The notes under the pieces were generated by a model. It was not told where the DNA came from and did no database searches. It worked only from the letters and a program-made list of their open reading frames with translations. The translations under genes were made by a program, and so were the position numbers. From Zelonia costaricensis (Eukaryota > Euglenozoa > Kinetoplastea > Trypanosomatida > Trypanosomatidae): a stretch of 64,000 nt of DNA. This document shows positions 10,101-19,000 of the stretch, in pieces (position 1 is the first letter of the stretch; each line of letters opens with the position of its first letter). The stretch is from positions 1-64,000 of the forward strand of contig JASAOO010003467.1 of the NCBI GenBank assembly GCA_030849075.1, read 5' to 3'.

Positions 10101-11564
10101 TGCCGTGGTCTCGACCAGGCTGCGGCGGACATGCGGCGTTTCCAGGCTCGCGAAAGACTTCGATGCGGCATGGTCGTCGGCGACACACAACCTGGGCACG
10201 CGGCACGGCATCTCCCCCACCGACAGCGCCGCCAGCACGGGACCGCCGCCGCACGCGTGTGCCGCCGCCGGCGACCGATGTTCTTGCTCACGTCTCATGC
10301 CGCCGTGCCGTGAGGGCGCATCTCCATCCTCCCTCCTGAGCTCATCAGCTCCGCTGGCGCAGCACGTCTCCTCGCCGAGTGCGACAGCGTACGCGCGCGA
10401 AACGGAGTCAGGGGAGCGGCTCGTAAGGGCGGCCACGCGTGCCGTAGCCGCGGTTGCGTGCCGACCGCGTGGTCGATCCGGAGACGGCGAGGGCGAGTAG
10501 GACAGACCCTCCGTGTCCTCCTCTGCCTCGCCTACATTTCCGTTGGCAGTCGGCTGCTGCACAGACGTGCCACCGCTTGGCCAGTGCGCGGCCGCCAGCA
10601 GCTTCGCTTGCCGCTCCAGTGCCGCCTGCAGCTGCGCCACCTGCTGCTCCGCCGCGCTGCACCGGTAGTACCACCGCACCGCCTCCTCCTGCAGCTGGGC
10701 CTGACCATAGTCCTGCATCGACTGGCGCAGAGACGCAGCCGCGGGGGTGCGGGACGGCGCCGGAGAGAAAGGCGGCGCAGCGTCGGCACGACGGGTGTGT
10801 GTGGTCGCAGAGGTGAAGACGGGGATTCCACGAATCGGCGCAGGGGTGGGGTCGATGGGGTTCCGTTTCGCTGCCACGGCGCTACTGCCGCGCTCCGCAA
10901 TGTTGTCGAGACGCGGAGAGGCTTGCGCGGCGGGACGGTGCGGCGCAGCTGAAGACGGTGCGGTGAAGGTTGACGTCGGCCGCGTTAGTGTCGGCGGCAC
11001 GTGCACCGGTGCACACGTCGCTGCGAAAGGCGGGGGCGCGGAGGCCTGTGGCGCTGCTGTCCACGTGTCCGTCAACTCCATCGCAGCGGCTCTGAGGTAC
11101 GGGTTCTCGCTCGCGGCGTAGCGCTGCGCGAAGGAGAGCGCCGGCGCCGTGTCCATCGGGAGCAGGACCGGAGTGTTGGCGAAGGCGGCGAGGTCATCGG
11201 GAAGAGGCGTGCCCGAAAGAGGCGGTGCGCTACTGGCCTCCACAACATGCGCGGGACGCCGCTGTAGAGAGGAGGGGAGCGCCGACGGTGCCTCGGGCGC
11301 GCGAGGCTTCGAAGATGCTGGCCGTACCGCGACGTCCGCATCGTCGTCTTCGAAGAAGTCCCTGCCCCAGCGTCGGGAGCGTTGACGCTGGAGTGGCTGA
11401 GTGGGTAGTGGCCCTGTAGCGTCAGCGACATCGACGTGCTGTGCTGCTCGTGATGGGCACAGGGGTGGCGCGGCGTCGAAGAAGCTCTGCTCAAGGGATG
11501 CGAGAGAAGTGCGGGAGGCCTGCCGCCGAAGGGGGGTTGGAGAAGCGGCTTCGGTGTGCGGCAT
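7191..11564 (-). CDS. Large coiled-coil protein, 1457 aa, probable cytoskeletal or basal-body-type
   Basis: The ATG at 11562-11564 opens a 1457-codon frame (MPHTEAASPTPLRRQAS). No enzyme motif is visible. About 265 residues of Ser/Pro/Ala-rich, probably disordered sequence come first. Heptad-rich segments follow near residues 275-325 (LQAALERQAKLLAAA), about 540-610 (EELRVRVDVAERESADLRRE, then a glutamine run) and about 650-880 (QLREARAAAAAQLEAQRCVL). A proline run near residue 936 (PVPPPPPPPRHRW) introduces a second disordered part. Short conserved-looking helical motifs sit near the C-terminus (EEKLRDFLDSLSAGYDDSD about 1315; RRHRELWQQHESLLQSLL at the very end). The architecture suggests a structural scaffold of the cytoskeleton or flagellar apparatus, but the family is not recognised. 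It is flanked by UTRs and shares strand with all neighbours. Confidence 0.7.
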   Translation of the reverse strand: MPHTEAASPTPLRRQASRTSLASLEQSFFDAAPPLCPSRAAQHVDVADATGPLPTQPLQRQRSRRWGRDFFEDDDADVAVRPASSKPRAPEAPSALPSSLQRRPAHVVEASSAPPLSGTPLPDDLAAFANTPVLLPMDTAPALSFAQRYAASENPYLRAAAMELTDTWTAAPQASAPPPFAATCAPVHVPPTLTRPTSTFTAPSSAAPHRPAAQASPRLDNIAERGSSAVAAKRNPIDPTPAPIRGIPVFTSATTHTRRADAAPPFSPAPSRTPAAASLRQSMQDYGQAQLQEEAVRWYYRCSAAEQQVAQLQAALERQAKLLAAAHWPSGGTSVQQPTANGNVGEAEEDTEGLSYSPSPSPDRPRGRHATAATARVAALTSRSPDSVSRAYAVALGEETCCASGADELRREDGDAPSRHGGMRREQEHRSPAAAHACGGGPVLAALSVGEMPCRVPRLCVADDHAASKSFASLETPHVRRSLVETTATTAAPSHSPSVARVSVEQQTDATSSLGAPLYDRDTEQDTLRAESLTPAPSAIMSKQYVAAIAEVEELRVRVDVAERESADLRRECAAQELRCDELETQLLGKSEQLLRQEERQQQQQPQPQHEGAAASPAATTVDLDAAVAQVRDALAFFSSREGRTSAEKEETSIEVRGDMAKVDADVELSPALQLTVLVTQLRDAAASLCERHAAVQAELDVVRADRNELIGEQSEQVRQLQQQLLEKDTAQWRLLEELQHARAQLDVTSGSRANTAGPSSAPVDTAPSPTHRATPATSADADAKAVIEMVPATAFTALQAELREARAAAAAQLEAQRCVLTDRLTSAETQLQEAQLRAEDEYDRLSGSIESLTRELSEARAALRVKEASLRIALRASFSPPLLLPAFDAGAPPVVAAPTAQLDVVASPPPSPSGCSPKLLIHERQSASPSPPVPPPPPPPRHRWEAPVDRHGDDVTADDDGGRAARADSGRAEEGEGETERMRARPDAFGSASKHKKAPLTSLPFYDDGTLRTLPSSVHGEESEHPNTAVEGKESEGRAEAGSCARGSPHRPYDAGQGDGLEQHRWKTGLAFGGHANPTASTSLSSREKSSRGLTVSVGDMSHVASSQPRGRSDGSAVVAVEGPASASPARTRPSLSPETSAVLEAQTEQVTASLRTAQHDAAVLAALSVPAAPTSASADLLRQARVEGLGAARERPPRRSASARLADASADEELPLPLPQRSPLFGRASTAGRSPSPDLPAQQPQHTPPPPPARRGSEHGARLGIAPEERLRESAHAYPSRLSASPSSPGPAMRSVARGGVSELPPPQTPEEKLRDFLDSLSAGYDDSDVGSDGGGWGARSWLAAETDVRQLDAAAAASKAGAGSRSSRPAVAPTATAALADGSTTPGRTPLSIFSASSTLASTQATPAAASPGSGGSPRSAEAAARYTQASMRRHRELWQQHESLLQSLLSSPS

Positions 11565-12917
11565 GGCGACAACGAGCGAAGCACTTGACGCGCTTGTGTT
11601 TTCGTGTTTTGTTGAGAGCCTTGAGGTGCGCCGGAATGGCGCCGTGTATGCCGGGGCCCTTCCGTGTGCGTGTATGCTTGATGGTAGGGGGGGAAGCGAG
11701 AAAAAACAAAGGTGTATGTGCGTCTATCTCGTGTCCTCTTGTGTGTGTGTATGTGCTGATGTATGGCTTCGGTTGCTAGTCTGAACACGCGCTTCCGGTG
11801 TGCCTTTCCAGATGTGACGCCACGGCAGCGTGTGCTGTCACGTGGTACGTCGCGTGGAACGTCCTGCACGCCCCGCTCTGGAGCACACGAAGCGTAAGCG
11901 GAGCGAGGGTCTATGGAGCGCTAGGCATGCAAAAGGGGTGCTTGAGGCCGCAGCAGTTTTCAGCTGGGGGCAGCACGCGCGGCACAAACGTGCAACGCCA
12001 CCGCTGCGGACGCAACGCCCTCTCACAGTGCTCCTTCTCTGTGTATGTGTGTGTGGGGGTGTGTGCGTTGAAGAGGGGGGGAGCACAAGGCGGACGATGC
12101 GGAGGAGACGCTGGGTCTAATGCGCGGTGCCTCGACTCAGCCTTGGTGACCCACCAGTGCATTACATGCCAGATAAGAGTTCAGCAGAAGTCAAAAGGTG
12201 CCAGGAATGGAGAGGGGAGGTGGAGGACTTCGCGCGTGCACGACGGAGGGGGGGCGGGGGAGCGGCGCGCCATCGCTCGCTGGAGCTGAGCAAACGATGC
12301 GCCGAGCACTCCACCCCCGCCCCGACAGAGACGCCGCGTAGGGGATGGAGAAGCGGGAGAGGGGTGCGCGGCGCTGCCTACTGCGACCGCACTGCACCGC
12401 GACGATGGGGGTCCGGCGCCACACTGCAGTGGGCCAGTCGCAGTCTCCTCCCCGCGGCAAGTCGTGATTGCATGCGAGATCGCAAGACCATGGCGCCGGC
12501 GAGGGAGATTAGGGGGGAGCACGAACACGGATGGCGTTGCCCTCTCTAAAGCTCGCTGATGAGAGGAGAGGGGGGCTTACGCGTCCGCAACAACCGGCAG
12601 AGCCTCCCCCCACCAACACACACACACACACCTCATCTGGAGACATGCGTTGTCGTCTTGTTTATTGTTTTGCGTCGTCGCTGCACGTGCGAGCACACAC
12701 GCAGACAACAGAGAGGGTGAAAACGGGGAGCACGTACCCAGGGGCCGCCACGGGGAGCTGCAAAGAGCACCGCCGAGCACAGCGGGATGCAGGGCACGCG
12801 CGGGACGAGGAGGAGGGAAGCACAGAGACAGAGGCAGGCGCAACCGAGGTACGCACTCACAAGCATCGCACCGCACCAAACACACACAACGCACACAAAC
12901 TGCTGACACGGCGCTGG
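11565..12917. other. Intergenic spacer, about 1.35 kb, GT/CA-rich
   Basis: The spacer contains a GT tract around 11740-11757, a second near 12044-12065, and a CA tract near 12612-12631. Open frames on both strands translate these repeats and are not credible genes. No RNA gene is seen. Confidence 0.55.
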
Positions 12918-13526
12918 CTAGTTGATCTTGGTGTTGATGCCGATGGGTGCTAGGGTCGGCTTCGGGGCCGAGAGCGATGTGTCGTCGGCCTGCTCATCTA
13001 TCCAGTGCTTGCGATGCGCGGCCACCTCCAGCTCGCGCTCCCGCACCGCCAGCATCGACGCCCGCCGGCGCCAGAAGGAGAAGTTCTCGTAGAAGAAGCG
13101 GTCCTCAAGGTGGAAGTCCTCCGTCTGCCCACCGTTCGACCACGGGGCCCCGATCGGGGCGTTCGCGTACGGCCAGAAGCGCACCCCGGTTTGGTCCATC
13201 AGACAGCTGCGCCACTCCCACTCCTCGTCGCGGCAGAAGTAGACGGCGCGGGCGGGCTCTGTCATGTGGCACTTCAGCAGCGTGGCGGACTGCTGGGGGC
13301 AGAGGCGGAACGACGCCTCGGACGCTTGCATGAAGCCGGTAACGGTGTCGATATCCTCGTCAAGGCACTTCGCGGGGTTGGCGCGCCAGTAGTAGCAGTC
13401 CCGCGAGGCGGCCACGCGGTCTTGCACGCCGGGCAGCGCCTGGAACAGCGGCGCGAAGGCGCGGAGCACCGGGGCCGGGATGCCATCGCGGAAGATGCCC
13501 TCCAGCGGCTGCTCGAACTGCTCCAT
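12918..13526 (-). CDS. CHCH-type protein with three CX9C motifs (NDUFA8-like)
   Basis: The product is 202 residues from the ATG at 13524-13526 (MEQFEQPLEGIFRDGIPAPV). Cysteines occur as C44-x9-C54, C76-x9-C86 and C98-x9-C108; the last two pairs are 11 residues apart, as in a coiled-coil-helix-coiled-coil-helix fold. Such proteins are imported into the mitochondrial intermembrane space without a presequence and oxidised by the Erv1 relay. Multiple CX9C pairs followed by a Cys-x-x-Asp-x-x-Gly turn (CLMDQTGVRFWP) recall the complex I subunit NDUFA8, which has four pairs. The length and the helix FYENFSFWRRRASMLAVRER beyond the cysteines are compatible. NDUFA8 identity is inferred from pattern only; another intermembrane-space twin-CX9C protein is the alternative. 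Confidence 0.6.
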   Translation of the reverse strand: MEQFEQPLEGIFRDGIPAPVLRAFAPLFQALPGVQDRVAASRDCYYWRANPAKCLDEDIDTVTGFMQASEASFRLCPQQSATLLKCHMTEPARAVYFCRDEEWEWRSCLMDQTGVRFWPYANAPIGAPWSNGGQTEDFHLEDRFFYENFSFWRRRASMLAVRERELEVAAHRKHWIDEQADDTSLSAPKPTLAPIGINTKIN

Positions 13527-15699
13527 GCCGTCGACGGGCGCGGATTCGAGGGCGACTACTCCACTCGGCGAGGCTCAACGCAGCCTCTTCGTGCAGCGGG
13601 GGGCGGACGCGATGGGGCACTGGGGCTGGGAGAGGGAGAAACGGAAAAAGAGCGGGGTGACAGGTGACGCGGTGCGAACTGCCCTCTGCTCAGGACGAAA
13701 GAGGGGGAAAAGCAGAGAAGAGGAATGGCAGCGTGCGAGTGGGGTTGAGGGGGGGGGGGCTGTGGTGTGCGTGGCACTCAGCGGCTCCGCTTCTATTGCT
13801 ACTAGGAGGAAGGTGGGGGCGGTAAGGTGCACACGCTAAGGTGGAGAGGGCGAGAGAGACGTGCTAGGCGAACGTGCGGCTGCGCCACCGATCGTGGGTG
13901 TCGGTGCTCTTGCAAATGTGAAGGGCTACAACCCGTTGCGGCGCCCAGCGCTTTTCGGCGAGGGGTGCACGACGGCTTCACAAGGGTCGTTATGACTACT
14001 AGCTACGCTACTGGCGAGAGAACGAGAAAGGGGGGAGGGGGCGGAATGGGAAGCAGAGGCTGGCGCGCAGAGCGACGCTTGAGCAGCCCTCCGGAGAGTA
14101 GGACACGAACGAAAAGGAGCCGGGACAATCGCTGGGGAGGGGGGGAAGCAGGTGGTCGTGGACGAGGGAGTGGGATGTGTTGCTGTCTTGTGTTCCCTTC
14201 TGGTGCTACACCTTTTTACCGAATGCGGAGGAGTGACGGTGATACGTCAGCACCGCGTCGTCGCGTTTGGAATGCGCGAATGCGGTGTTGTGCGTGTTCA
14301 GAGAAGAGAAGAGATGGCGAATGGAGAGGGAGAAAGACACATAGACTCATGTGACGGCATCGCACGCACACACACACACACGTCAAGGCCTCTGCAGTGT
14401 CTCCACACGGCAGAGTCCCACACTAGAGAGGAGGGAAAGAAGACGGACTGCGGCGGAGGCAAGAAGTAGATCCGTGCTGGCTGCTCTCGTCGTCACCCTT
14501 TCTCGCAGTGCGTTCAGATCACACGATGCACAGCTGCGCTTTCAAACGCGCACCTCTCCCACGGTGAACGCTGGGATAGCGAAGAGAGTGGGAGGCGCTC
14601 GCTGCAGCTTGCGCCACGTTGGTGCAGCTTCGTCACACCGCAGACCTCTCTCCGGCCGCTTAACTGGACCTCATAGCAGCAGAGATGGCGAGGTCCGCGG
14701 ACCTTGTTGTTTCGCGTGTTCTTCGTCGTCTCTTCACCGAGTGGTGTAGTTCAGCCAAAGCATGATGACACAGTCGTGCTCCTCCCCGCCCTCCCCATTC
14801 TTTGTTTGCATGGTCGCCTTCCGCTGCCGCCGCGCCAGGAAGGCGAAGTTTTGGGCAGGGGATGGCAGAAGTGGCTCCGGGAGGCGATGCAGCTGCGCGG
14901 ACATCGCCTCGACGAAAAGGGAGAGGAACGGAGGAACGCGGCAGGAGAACAACAGGCAGCATGGACACACCCATACACACGCACACACACTCACGCATCC
15001 AAACGGACCCGCGGGGAACAGGAGGGGAAAAGAGAAGGAGCGGCGCTCACGCGTGCAGGCCACGCACCTTCCTTTCGCCTCTTCAGTCACAGCACGGAGG
15101 ACACACACAAACACACACACGCGACGCGCCATCGTGCGTCACGCCGGAGAAGCACACAGGGGAGGAGGGGCAAGGCACATTCAAGAGAGACCCACTGCGA
15201 CAACGTCAGCATACCAAAAACGCCAACGCGATGCGCGCGGAAAACGACAACGCGCAAGAAACGGGGCCAAAAAAAAAAGAAGAAAAGAAGGCGAGAAGCA
15301 CAGATGCACGCTGGCGCCCGTCACGCTGCGACCTCCCCATGACCAACATCTCCATCCACTGTGTCCTCACCTCCCCTTCCCCGCCCGTCCGTCCTCCCCC
15401 TCCCCTCAAGACACCCACCGACGTGGCCGCCACGTGGCGCCAAGGAACCCGAGAGAGGGGAGGTTGCCGCGCACTTCTGCAGAAAGCGAAATATGCAATC
15501 CATTGCGTACCCCCACCGAAGAATGCAAACAAGTGGAAGTGGCGATTGCTGCCGGCGACACGCGAGATCGAGCGCACACCCAACGGTCGCCACACGATCC
15601 GCCGTCACCCTCTTCAACGGTCTCCGCGCCACAGTCACAGCTACACGCGTCAACGTGTGCCTGTTTGCCCTCCCAAGCCATGCCGCGTCCACTCTCGCC
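13527..15699. other. Intergenic spacer, about 2.2 kb, microsatellite-rich
   Basis: The spacer holds CA tracts near 14367-14382, 14970-14995 and 15108-15120, a G-run near 13750-13759, and A-rich purine tracts (pyrimidine-rich on the transcribed strand). Long frames such as the plus-strand one from 14762 to 15845 are repeat translations rich in His/Thr/Arg and overlap the next gene antisense. No gene or structured RNA is recognised. Confidence 0.5.
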
Positions 15700-16029
15700 C
15701 TAGTTCACGGTGGAGGCGGAGGACATGGTGGGCGGCACCAGCAGGCCCTGAATCTCCGCGACGTGCTGGGCGTGCTGCAGAGCCGCCTTGGCCGCGTCGT
15801 TGCGCCGGAAGTACACGCGCGCGAGGACGGAGAGGAAGAGCGTGACGGTGTAGATGATGGCCCCGTTGTAGCATGCCTTGGCCTTCGCGTCCGTCTCCCA
15901 GCCGTTCTCGACGGACATGATGGCGAAGGAGATCGCCTTGGCGCTGAACATGCGGCCAAACAGTACGAGGTGCACAATGCCGAGCAGCGAGAAGACCGCG
16001 CAGCACGTGGCACACGAGTCGTAGCCCAT
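15700..16029 (-). CDS. Small two-TM membrane protein, RNase kappa (RNASEK)-like
   Basis: The product is 109 residues from the ATG at 16027-16029. The N-terminus (MGYDSCATCCAVFSLLGIVH) is cysteine-rich and leads straight into a first membrane segment (about residues 9-28); a short charged loop (ENGWETDAKAKACYNG) precedes a second segment (about 57-76, IIYTVTLFLSVLARVYF), followed by a basic residue pair and a soluble tail. Size, the cysteine-rich start, the central Cys-x-x-(A/G) before TM2 and the RR after TM2 match the eukaryotic RNASEK family. RNASEK is known as a small membrane protein tied to the V-ATPase and endocytosis; its named ribonuclease activity is less certain. The assignment is from pattern alone. 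The gene lies at the left end of an unusually long gene-free stretch. Confidence 0.5.
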   Translation of the reverse strand: MGYDSCATCCAVFSLLGIVHLVLFGRMFSAKAISFAIMSVENGWETDAKAKACYNGAIIYTVTLFLSVLARVYFRRNDAAKAALQHAQHVAEIQGLLVPPTMSSASTVN

Positions 16030-19000
16030 TTTTCTTGTTCGATCGGCGTGGTGTCCTCGACGAGTGTGTTCGCGTCTGCTTGTCGGAATCGAAAGACGAT
16101 CAGAGGAGAAGGCGAGGCCGCAGCAGTAGCCGCAACAGCAGTCAAGTCGGATGTGGACGCGTGGGGGTGTTGGTGATTGAGTGGGTAGCTTCTCTTCTCG
16201 CTTCTATTACAGCCGCGTTGCTTGTATGCCAGAATGGAAAGAAGAAAAAACACGGAGGTGGGGGCTTGCGGTATCGGGGCCGTCAACACGCCACGCCTTT
16301 GATCCGAAGCCTTGAACCCTCGCACGGTTGTGAAGCGGCAGCAGCAGAAGCAAGAGAAAAGAGGGCGGTAAGACAGCGCTGCGTGGTCGGGGTCTGCGAT
16401 GGTCGACCCGCTGCCGAGGAGGCAGCACAGGCACGCTCAGAGATAAGAACTCGCAAAGCAGGTCTGAGGCGTGGGATGTCGCTACACACAACGGCAGGGT
16501 GACTACAAGTGTGCCTTCACGCTGAGAGGGAGAGAGCGGGGGGGGGGGGGGGGCAGGTGCCAAAGGAAAGCACACACACGCGCACCGCAAGAACGCCGAG
16601 GGACGATAGAGAAAGAGATAGGGAGAAGAAGAGGGCGAGAAGATGAACAGAGACGTGGCGCTTTGAGCAGCTCCACAGGGAGCAAGACCGACAGCCGTAC
16701 AAACCCGGGATGTCAACACACAAACACACACGCTCTTAAAACACACAACAGCGCAAACGGAGCACACTCGACACGAGCCTGGTGCGCAGCCGGTTAAGGT
16801 CTGTGTGTGTGCGTGTATCTAGCTCGCTGATGCGCAAGGAGTACCTAAACAGGAAGGGTTCTTTCTTCGGAATCTCCGTCCCGTGGCTGATGCTGTAACA
16901 CTGGCGCGCTTACGCAGACACACGCGCACGCACGCAGCTTTGTCGAGGCCGTTTTGAACGAGGAGGAGCGAGTGCACGCGCAAATAGGACGAGGGGGGAG
17001 TGGGAGAAGTGGAGGAAGGTGTGAACTCCTCTCGCAACTTCGACTGCGGGCTCGCTGTGAGGAGAGGCACTGCTGCAAAACCATGAAAAAAGGGGGAGAG
17101 GTGGGGACGGGGGCAGCAGAGTATTCAAGATGGGGAGGGAGGTGGCGTTGCAAGGGAAACGCAAGGCAACGGAGGCAGGCAGGAAAGGGGGGAGCGCGGT
17201 GCGTCCAGCGAGTCGCGATTGCCGTCGGGAGTACTGCGCCACCTTCAACGAAGCGTGCACGTGACTGCCCAACGCGGCTGCCAGCCTTCGCCTCCTGCGT
17301 GTCCTCCTGCACCCGCTCTTCTTGTATCTTTCCCCCGCGAAGGGGCAGAGAGGGCGAAGCGGACGGAGGCTCAGACTCAACCAAGGCGTCACGAGGTGGC
17401 AAGAGAGCGTGGTGATTGCGGGGAGGAAGGGGAGAGAGGAGCAGCCGTCACCGTCTCCGACCCATTGAGCTGCCGCAGCTCCATCTCTCCCACCACCCCC
17501 CTCATCGTGTGCACCACTTGCCCCGGTGTGCCCTTCTCACCTCGCGCGCATTCATCGGAGCCGTTGGGGCCAGAGAGGGAGGAGACCGACGGAGGTGCCG
17601 CAGACAGCGCGACCGCATTCCCGTCCTTCGCGTGCCTTTTTTTGTTTGTTTGTTTCGCTTTTTGTTAGTCTACGTGGAGAGTGAGGGAGACGAGGAAGGT
17701 TGGAGGGGAACGCAGGTAGGCGCCTACACAGACACAGCTACACACACACACAGACAGACAGACAGACACGCATAGACACACACGGAGAGAGGAGAGACAC
17801 GCGCAGGCACAACAAGAGTGGTGGGCCTTCCCACTCGCATCCACTCGTAAAGCGCTGGTGGGAGTGTGCGAGTGGGAAAGAAAAGAAGGAAATGCCCAGC
17901 TACGGGAGAGGGGAACGGAGCACGGGCTACTACGGAGGGGAGGGACTGGGGAGCTGGCCGACGCACGCACTCGCGGCTACACGTAAAGGGATGACGGGGG
18001 GAGAGGCGGAGGCGGGGAAACACTGTGGTAGGTAAGACGGCAGAGAAGACTCGGGCGTCTCGTCACTGCACCATCAACGCCGAGCCGCAGCGAGGGCGGT
18101 GTACGACACGTCCTCACCGGCAGAGGACGAAAGGCGAGCAGGGAGCGGGGAATAATGTGAGCCACAAGCCAAGAAGGGAGGCAGGGCGGGCCATCAGCAC
18201 TGGCGCACGCAAAGACACACACACACACATTACCCGACACGAAAAAAAAGAAGAGTCAGCGTGTTCGGACGGAGATGGAGGTTGAGAAAAAGGCGCCACG
18301 CAGCGAACGAAAACGGGCGCAGTCCATCGGCAAGATGCACACACCTCTCGTTGTGGTTGTGTGACCTTGCCGCCCTCCTGCGCGGCCCACCAGACGCACT
18401 GCCGTGTTCACCAGCAGCCCCCTTTTTCTCGCCTACCCCGCTCTCCCCCACAAACAACAGACTCACCACCACCATCCCCCTCTGCCTTCCTCATCAAGGA
18501 TACAACCGCCCACCCCCTCGCCGACCGTGCGCTAATGCGGCGTTCTCCATCGCCCCTAGACTGCTTCCTGCCAGGCCCTCACGGCATGCCCCCGTGACAC
18601 ACCAGGTGGAGGAGGGGGGGTCCACACCTCTGGCCCCGCCTCTCGACACTTCGTTGACGTATTCACCAACGAAAGCGCACACGCGCACACAGAGACGCAC
18701 AAGTGTGCCTGTGGAAATACCACCAGGACGTGGCTGCCGTCTCGCGTGCCCCTCTCGTACCTCATCGAGACACACACACAGACACAGACACATTCGCAGA
18801 GAGAGAGAGAGATGGACACGAAGTCAACGACAGGAACAAACATCCAAACGCACCAAGCAGCACAGAAACAAAAGGAGAAAGTGGAAGGAAGCAAGGGAAG
18901 CGTCCAAGGCCCTACGCAAATACACGATTCGTGCTCGCTCCGTCGTGCCTCCAATCAACGCGGCGCGGGAGGGGGGAAGGGGGAGGGGCGAGGGGCGAGG

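Noticed and set aside
8947..10500. Plus-strand 517-codon frame
   Set aside because: It is a serine/alanine-rich antisense shadow of the coiled-coil gene at 7191-11564.
14762..15845. Plus-strand frames of 313 and 347 codons
   Set aside because: They translate CA repeats (His/Thr runs) and overlap the RNASEK-like gene antisense.
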